From contig NC_090182.1 of the NCBI RefSeq assembly GCF_024679245.1, forward strand, positions 37,737,547-37,801,546: a stretch of DNA of 64,000 bases, given 5' to 3'. Positions 57,655 through 64,000 of this stretch are shown piece after piece. Within the stretch, counting starts at the first letter, position 1, and each line of letters begins with the position of its first letter. The position numbers were made by a program, and so were the translations under genes. Below the pieces are notes generated by a model. It made no database searches and was not told the DNA's origin. It was given only the letters and a program-made list of their open reading frames with translations. The DNA comes from Pseudorasbora parva (lineage: Eukaryota > Chordata > Actinopteri > Cypriniformes > Gobionidae).

Positions 57655-58103
57655 TGTAAGAAGAGACAGGAGGATCCAATAGCAAAATGATAACAGGTTT
57701 ATTGTACAAAGGATGGCAAGTGTCAACAATAAACAAGACTCAATAATCAGGCAGAAAAGTATCAGAGAGACAGGCTCCAAGGCACAGGCAGGCGAACCAC
57801 AGCAAAGGTCTGGTGCAGGCGGCCAGGCAGGCGAGACAGCGAAGCAGGGATGCAGGGGACAACCAGAGGCCAAAATCCTGGACCCGAAACAGAGAAATCA
57901 CCTAGGGGAACAGAAGCTGAGGCAAGCCACACCAGGAGCGCCTGAAATGATCTGACAATGGGTGCCAGTGAGAGACCAGGTTAAGTTGTGTGGATGATGA
58001 GTGCATTAGTTGAAGGTGATGAGTCCCATAATCAGTGACCATGCCTCCAACACAACCTCACAAGACACAGAGAAGAGAGACGGCGAATTCATGAACTGTG
58101 ACA
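57655..58103 (-). repeat. 5' LTR of gypsy B
   Basis: 449 bp. Contains AATAAACCTGTTATC on the minus strand (about 57705), a likely polyadenylation signal near its end. Confidence 0.9.
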
Positions 58104-58167
58104 ATTTGAATGGGACTTATGTATCGATTAAAAATCGACACTTTCTTGGGGGAAAAACATTGATATA

Positions 58168-59316
58168 GGTAACACTTTAGATTAGTGGTCTGTTTTTAAT
58201 AGATAACTAAGCAGGAAGGAATGCAGAACTAATAAGTGTTAGTGAGGCCAGCGGGGGGTCCTCACCCTGTGGTCTGTGTGGGTCCTAACACCCCAGTGTA
58301 GGGATGGGGACACTGTACTGTCAAAGAGCACTGTCTTTCGGATGCGACGTTAAACCGAGGTCCTGACTCTCTGTGGTCGTTAAAAAATTTGCCCATTGGC
58401 CCCAGTATATCATGGCCTCCTAATAATCCCCATATAATGATTGGCTTAATCACTCTCCACCAATCAGCTGGTGTGTGGTGATCGTTCTGGGGCAATATGG
58501 GGCTGCCGTCGCATCATCCAGGTGGTGCTGCACATTGGTGGTGGTTGAGGAGATTCCCCCTTCTATGTAAAGCGCTTTGAGTGCCTAGAAAAGTGCTATA
58601 TAATCATAAGTAGCACTACATTAACACTTTAGCTACTACTATTAACTAATATAGAAACAAGCTGAACTAATCAGTAAGTAACATCGAATTTAGGAGATAG
58701 TAATCAATAATTACTGACTGAGATTAGCCTCATTAATAACTATTAACTAACTGACCAATTATCAAATTATTGTGTGTCTGACATGTAATTAATCATAGTC
58801 TTTACTCTGAATAAAGTCATAAAATGCATCACTAATTACTTAAGTGTTACCTAGTCAATATGCAGGAGCTACTAGTGATCTGGACCATTATTTTAAAGTG
58901 GAAAATATTTGTTTTCACTTTAAAATAATGGTCCAGATCACCAGTAGTCCTTGAAGAGTTATTGGGTACTTGAGTAATTAGTGATGCATTTTATGACCAC
59001 ATTAAGAGTAAAAAAAGACAATTTCTCACATCTCAGACATGTTAATGTTGTGATTAGGAATTAATAAGTAATTCTTTACACATTTTCCTTGTTACCTATT
59101 AGTTATTAGTGACGCCAGTCTCATTCAGTAACTATTAATTACCTAATAAGGAATTATCTTAGTCCTGAATTCAATGTTACTTACTGATTAGTTCAGCTTG
59201 TTTCTATATTAGTTATTAGTAGTAGCTGAAGTTTTAATGTAATGCTACTTATTAGTCCTGTATTACTTTCTGCATAGTTATCTATTAATATTGGACCATT
59301 ATTCTAAATTGTTACC
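58168..59316. mobile_element. Large fold-back element with a SINE-like insert in the left arm
   Basis: Two long arms meet at a perfect centre: GATCTGGACCATTATTTTAAAGTG (58877-58900) and its complement (58916-58939) around a 15-bp spacer. The outer tips are GGTAACACTTTAGAT and ATCTAAATTGTTACC-type complements (58168 and 59316). Inner words such as GTTCAGCTTGTTTCTATATT pair throughout. The left arm is longer by a SINE-like insert at 58240-58608. No coding frame. Confidence 0.8.
58240..58608 (+). mobile_element. SINE/L2-tail repeat, longer copy
   Basis: Contains GTCTTTCGGATGCGACGTTA, ACCGAGGTCCTGACTCTCTG and the tail GTAAAGCGCTTTGAGTGCCT ... AAGTGCTATATAA. Its absence from the right arm of the fold-back element shows that it is an insertion. 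It is the same family as 1076-1375, with about 115 bp more at its 5' side. Confidence 0.75.
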
Positions 59317-60239
59317 TCGATTTATATCGCAGAATCGATAAAATTGCTCAGCCATACTGAGGAGCTTTAGAACTTTCTCCAGTGACACTACTATACGTAT
59401 TTTCAGTCAGAGAAACAGCGAAAGCCCCCGTTGCTTTATTTTATGACATATGCAGAAATAAATATAGATATCAGACAGTCCAATCCAGTACAAAGATATA
59501 AGATGCACTGACAGATCAAATTAATTAATATTATGGCCTATATGATTTGTCTGATTTCTTCAAGCGATCATGTTTACCATGTTACTCTAGTAATGGTTGC
59601 AGTCTTTTGCATGACATATAAATATTTCTGCCTTATACAATGTTTAAAATCAACATTGGATCACAACCAGAAGTTATTCAAACACTAGCTAGTTTTGGGC
59701 TAAACTGATTTGAAAAGCCTTTAATGTTAGTATATGAAATAATGTGCAGTGCCGGCACTGCCATCTCCTGACTCCAATAAACTCAACCTTTGTTTGTAAC
59801 CACTTCTTTAACTAGCTGGCGGGCCAAAAAACCCTGGCAGTTTGTATCAAAAAACCTGATCAAGCCCCAGAAGTGACAGTGGGAACATGACTGGCCCTGG
59901 CACACACTAGCCCGCTTTTGGCCCGACAGTAGAAACGAGGCTAATGATTTCATCATAACATGTTATACCTCCAACCTTATTTGGTATTTGGTGTGTGTGT
60001 GTGTGTGTGTGTGTATGTGGGGGGAACAAATGTAGATATGTCAAACACAACACAGTGCAAAGTGGTTCCATAGCCTTTCAATATAAATATAAAGGAAAAA
60101 TAAAATAAAGGTTGTACATAAGATTATGCACTTCACAGAACAATACGGTACCACTAAAAGTACTGATGGTAAAATAATAAAAATAAATAAAAATAAAAAT
60201 AATCAGTGATATTTACGTCACCTATCATGTTATGCCTGA
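59317..60239. other. Non-coding interval with (GT)n
   Basis: A (GT)n run lies at 59992-60014. Near 59815-59945 GGCGGGCCAAAAAACCC and GGCCCTGGCACACACTAGC recall MITE-type sequence but no ends were identified. No gene. Confidence 0.4.
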
Positions 60240-60807
60240 TTGGTGTATATGTTTCAAACGGCGTGGGCGTTCAGACTCAAACGCTGTCGGGATAGAGCGT
60301 TTTCTGTGGATGGGCCTCGGTTGTGGAAAAAATTGCCTCCAGCAATTAGGTTAGCCGCTTCCAGCCGTTTCACAGCGCGTGTACAGTCTAGCGTGTTTTC
60401 AGTTCATGCCTTTGGAAGCTCAAGTTTCATAGGAATTAATTTGAGAAGTTGAAACACTTACTTTGCTCCACATAGCTCTGTTTACATGAATGCCTGCAGC
60501 TGCGAGCTGAGCTGTGAGTGCGACCCCACCGCCCATGCGTGGGTTGAAAATGCACCTGTTTTCCATAGCTTGTAATTAATTATTCTGTACAGTTCTTTTT
60601 GTTTTATATTTAAATGTCTCTACCTTGTTTTTAGTGGTTTCTTTTTTATATTCATCTAGTTTGTTTAAACTGGGGTCTGACTCATTTTTTGTTTTAGCTT
60701 TTTTTCGTTTTATACTTTTTTTCTTTTTTTATCTGATCCTGTGTACAGCACTTTGGTCAGTCGTGTGGCTGTTTTATAAGCACTTTATAAATAAATGGAA
60801 CTTGAAC
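60240..60807 (+). pseudogene. LINE (L2/CR1-type) 3' end
   Basis: 60265-60420 encodes RLKRCRDRAFSVDGPRLWKK and LPPAIRLAASSRFTARVQSS, a common C-terminal tail of fish L2/CR1-type LINE reverse transcriptases. Non-coding sequence follows and ends near CAGCACTTTGGTCAG ... GCACTTTATAAATAAATGGA, the usual 3' UTR end of these LINEs. The reverse transcriptase core is absent, as expected after 5' truncation. Confidence 0.7.
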
Positions 60808-60941
60808 GTTTCTTTTTGAAGAACTGGGTGAGTCATTTTCAGCAGGTTTCTCTTTCTCTGCCCTCTATAAACTCTCTTCGTTTTATGACTAGGCTTATAC
60901 TTCCTCGAAATCGAAGACTTCTCTAATTTGACAGTTTACCA

Positions 60942-60999
60942 TCTGATCTCACTCAGTGACTATGATGGGACTGATCTCACTCAGTGACTATGATGGGAC
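60942..60999. repeat. 29-30-bp tandem duplication
   Basis: CTGATCTCACTCAGTGACTA ... TGATGGGAC occurs twice in direct succession. Confidence 0.9.
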
Positions 61000-61199
61000 A
61001 GAACCATGCAATTTCTATTACAATACTTCTAGTACTGTTACTACTAAATAAACCGATCTCTGGGGGACCCAAAAGTGTGTGGGTCCTTAGAATCGTCCTA
61101 ACCCCAAGACCCTTGATCATCAAGTCAAATCAACCTGATTTCTGTGATTACAAGCCAAACATTCAAACCCAAATTCACTTAGCTTTCCACTCGGCCGCC

Positions 61200-62060
61200 T
61201 CATGAAGTGGGTGGTTTGTTACCTTGTCTAAATGCCGCATGCATTAGTCTTGCCTGCAACGGTGCAGGATGTGCAAGGTGACTGTAGCTGTCTCCAAGCC
61301 TCACCCTCCACTGCCCGCAATATATCAGCAGATGCTTGCAGCCGCCCTGCCTAAAAGACAGCTGGGGATGCTGGGGCCCAGAGACCCCCGCCCTGACCCT
61401 GCTGCCTGCTGCCCTATGATAGATGATGATGTCCAAATATTCGAACCGCCGCAGAGGCGACAGATAACACCTCCAATGGGTGTGGGGGAGCTTATCGAGC
61501 AGAGGCGGCAAATCCCATCAGCTGTAGAAAGGCGTATTTAAATTGCTTGGCTGGGTCGCGTCGATATTGAATTGCAGCCGGCTAAAAGTGTGAGGTTTTA
61601 ATGTAATCACAAAAAGCGGTGAAAATGCCAAGGGAACATTTATTCGCAGGTGCCTCTTGAGTTATTGACAGAGAGTTGAGCTGGGGAAAATTACAGGGTA
61701 AATGTCTTATTTCAAAGGGAAAAAAAATCAAATACGAAGGTGGGCTATATGCATTATCTTCCGTTGCTGAATAACCTCTGTCCTCAAAAGAGCTGATCTT
61801 TTCTGACCACAGTATAAGGTCTTAATGTTGCGGACAGTATGATTTGTATGGCCCATCTTTCCCAAAGTGTTCTTTGAACAGGGTAATGTCATTTCTTGTT
61901 TCAAAAGAATGCATTGAGAACTTGAAAGGGAATTTAATGGAGGCCGCTGCCAGGCCACAGTGTACAGGGTATGAATCTGTGAGGCGGTTTTAAAGATTTA
62001 AATCTTCATGGAATTTAGATCAGATGTGCACTGCGATGATCTGGCCAAAATCTTTTGAAA
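61200..62060. other. Apparently single-copy, possibly conserved non-coding block 3
   Basis: G+C-richer sequence with no repeat similarity in the window. A 91-codon plus-strand frame (61269-61541) begins MCKVTVAVSKPHPPLPAIY and is rich in Pro, Arg and Gln. It has no recognisable domain, no obvious splice context and no partner exon in the window. A matching 103-codon frame exists on the opposite strand, so the openness is probably compositional. A host exon cannot be excluded. Confidence 0.35.
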
Positions 62061-62586
62061 TGTGCATCTGGTGTCTGTAAAAGGACAGTAGTGTTTTGGG
62101 TAACAATTTATTTTAAGGGTCCAGAATAATGCACTAGAATAATAACATTAATTAAAGATTAACTTGTTCACATTTAAGCATTAGTTAAGCACGAACACAC
62201 ATGTAATTAATGATTAATTTAACATTAATTATGCATTAGTTAAACTAGTAATTAATTATTTGTTTGTTCACAATTATGCACTAGTTAAGCATGGACACAA
62301 TAGTAATTAATGATTAACGTAACATAATAGAAAAGGCATATTAGCCATTATATACAACTTAATAAGCCATATATTATTTTTGTGTAGTGATGTAATTATA
62401 TTTCTGTGCCATTCTGTTAAGTTAACTGAACAATAAGCTAGTAGTTATGTTTAATTACTGCGGATTTTGCCATTATAAATGGCTAAAATAGGTTAATAAA
62501 GCAAATTTGACTGTTTTTGAAAATACGTCTCTTATGCTCACCAAGGCTGCATTTATTTGAAACAGTAAAAACTGTAATATTGTAAA

Positions 62587-62590
<4 letters not shown>
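62061..62590. other. A+T-rich non-coding interval
   Basis: Repeated GTAATTAATGATTAA and TTAGTTAAGCA words suggest a degenerate dispersed repeat at about 62100-62330. No gene. Confidence 0.4.

Positions 62591-62675
<85 letters not shown>
62591..62675. repeat. (TA)n microsatellite
   Basis: About 42 TA units. Confidence 0.97.
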
Positions 62676-62680
<5 letters not shown>

Positions 62681-62959
62681 TTATATATTACAATTTAAAA
62701 TATCTGTTTTCTATTTAGAATATATATACATACATTTTGTGATGTGTTGCAGCCTTACTTTGTGAAATAGGCCTACAGATACCACAAATGACACAAGCAT
62801 GAAATGATAATGATGTATAAATTGTAAAATAACCTAAATTATTGTTCAACCTTACTTGTGAAATGTAATCCCATGCTGGAATTGATACATCTGGTATCAA
62901 TATTGCGTTATTGCAATCGTAAGCTGCATAAAATTCGGGCATAATTGCTCGCTCTTCAT

Positions 62960-63137
62960 TGACTCTGAATGATAGCGGTGAGTAGATGTAGTTGTATCCA
63001 CTGTTGGTCAGGTCATGTTAAGCAGAGTCTTTCGTTTATTTTGCCAAGCCAAGTCTGTTTCATGTTTTAGATTTAATTTGTTCACATAAAGCTGCATTTG
63101 GGTTCATCAACCTCGCCCTTCAGTGGATATCCGTTAC
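62960..63137 (+). repeat. Possible gypsy-type LTR end fragment
   Basis: CATAAAGCTGCATTTGGGTT followed by a CATCAACCTCGCCCTTCAG segment and a GGATATCCGTTACA terminus resembles the LTR end at about 28200-28253. No element follows it; the Tc1-like copy starts about 165 bp later. Confidence 0.35.
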
Positions 63138-63301
63138 ATCTATCAGCTAGAATTCTGACCCTCAAAGACCTGTTAGTCTGCCTTTAAAATGTCCAACTCC
63201 ACTCCATTTATTATCCTAAATTACATGCACATGTTTGAGGTTATTAGCTGCATAAAGACACCTCTCCACCCCATACAATCAGTAAGAATCCAACTACTAA
63301 C

Positions 63302-63930
63302 ATGGCCAAGACCAAAGAGCTGTCCAAGGACACTAGAGTCAAAATTGTGCACCTCCAAAAGGCTGGAAAGGGCTACGGGGAAATTGCCAAGCAGCTTGTT
63401 GAAAAAAGGTCCACTTTTGGAGCAATCATTAGAAAATGGAAGAAGCTAAACATGACTGTCATGTAAACATCTCCCTCGGACTGGGGGTCCATGCAAGATC
63501 TCACCTCGTGGGGTCTCAATGATCCTAAGAAAGGTGAGAAATCAGTCCAGAGCTACACGGGAGGTGCTGGTCAATGACCTTAAAAGAGCTGGGACCACCA
63601 TTTCCAAGGTTACTGTTGGTAATACACTAAGACGTCATGGTTTGAAATCATGCATGACATGGAAGGTTCCCCTGCTTAAACCATCTTAAGTTTGCTAATG
63701 ACCATTTGGATGATCCAGAGGAGTCATGGGAGAAAGCCATGTAGTCAGATGAGACCAAAACAGAACTTGTTGGTCATAATTCCACTAAACATGTTTGGAG
63801 GAAGAAGAATTATGAGTACCAAAAAGGAGTGGGCCAAAATCCTTTCTACAGTGTGTGCAAACCTGGTGAAAAACTACAGGAAACATGTGACCTCTGTAAT
63901 TGCAAACAAAGGCTACTGTACCAAATATTA
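63302..63930 (+). pseudogene. Tc1-like transposase remnant, third family
   Basis: The plus strand begins [22 protein letters not shown] (63302), the paired-like DNA-binding front of Tc1-type transposases, with a second helix region [15 protein letters not shown] stop (TAA at about 63465) and frameshifts follow. Later blocks, read in other frames, include a region like [10 protein letters not shown] and a [19 protein letters not shown] segment, and the catalytic box reads TAGTCAGATGAGACC, where the codon before SDE is a stop (about 63741). The rest, with the other catalytic acids, is missing before about 63930. Its text differs from the other two Tc1 families in this window. Confidence 0.82.
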
Positions 63931-64000
63931 GCATTGATTTTCTCTGGTGTTCAAATACATATTTGCAACTATCATACATATAAATAGTTAAAAAATCATA

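Larger units (their letters stand above)
54246..58103 (-). mobile_element. Ty3/gypsy element B with both LTRs, degenerate
   Basis: The 5' LTR (on the minus strand) is 58103-57655, starting TGTCACAGTTCATGAATTCG and ending ...CTTCTTACA. The 3' LTR is 54633-about 54246, starting TGTCACGGTTCATGAATTC and missing its last ~60-70 bp. A purine tract (AGGAGGCGCTCCTAGGGGAGGGGTAA on the minus strand, 54658-54634) abuts the 3' LTR. Between them lie a gag-protease-RT-partial integrase remnant. No target duplication could be read because the 3' LTR end is lost. Confidence 0.9.

Overview
The window looks like a gene-poor, repeat-dense stretch of a teleost genome, most likely a cyprinid (zebrafish/carp-like). 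The evidence is A+T-rich DNA with many long (TA)n, (CA)n and (GA)n runs, and a typical fish set of mobile elements: Tc1-like transposons, hAT and TTAA-target elements, a DIRS tyrosine-recombinase retrotransposon, Ty3/gypsy (including a chromovirus) and L2-type LINE/SINE tails. Species is inference. No intact host gene was found. Every recognisable coding stretch belongs to a mobile element, and only one, the chromovirus pol, is an uninterrupted long frame.

Layout. 0.6-1.7 kb: a fold-back repeat holding a SINE-like insert. 1.7-4.0 kb: a degenerate DIRS element with inverted ends and its internal complementary region. 6.3-7.2 kb: a palindromic MITE caught in a 437-bp tandem duplication, then a minisatellite. 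8.2-9.2 kb: an orphan DIRS-type gag fragment. 10.1-12.8 kb: a decayed minus-strand Ty3/gypsy. 13.3-13.9 kb: a deleted Tc1-like copy. 14.2-15.4 and 19.9-20.9 kb: two inverted copies of a ~1-kb TTAA-flanked element. 25.2-28.1 kb: a Tc1-like copy split by a 1.73-kb hAT-type element that itself carries a 308-bp solo LTR. 30.9-32.6 kb: a ~192-bp tandem array. 34.1-40.4 kb: stacked hAT, TTAA-MITE, Tc1 and palindromic MITE insertions. 43.0-43.5 kb: a MITE with 9-bp target duplication. 43.6-48.4 kb: a ~226-bp tandem array. 48.5-52.4 kb: a very young chromovirus. 54.2-58.1 kb: a decayed minus-strand Ty3/gypsy with both LTRs. 58.2-59.3 kb: a large fold-back element with a SINE inside. 60.2-60.8 kb: a LINE 3' end. 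63.3-63.95 kb: a Tc1-like pseudogene.

The most unusual points are four. (1) Two GGCCC-rich tandem arrays (30.9 and 43.6 kb) have outer edges carrying the same 14-bp motif in inverted orientation, which may mark one ~17.5-kb element. (2) The chromovirus has near-identical 486-bp LTRs and a CAGTG target duplication but lacks gag and protease, and its reverse transcriptase contains an in-frame 183-bp repeat that duplicates the YIDD catalytic box. (3) A Tc1 > hAT > solo-LTR nest has readable target duplications for both insertions. (4) The DIRS element keeps its internal complementary region although its coding frame is broken.

Stretches at 16.3-17.0, 23.3-24.9 and 61.2-62.1 kb contain no repeat I recognise and look like single-copy sequence. 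They are the best places to look for conserved non-coding elements or an intron of a large host gene. Family names and boundaries come from reading the sequence and from family knowledge; no database search was run.
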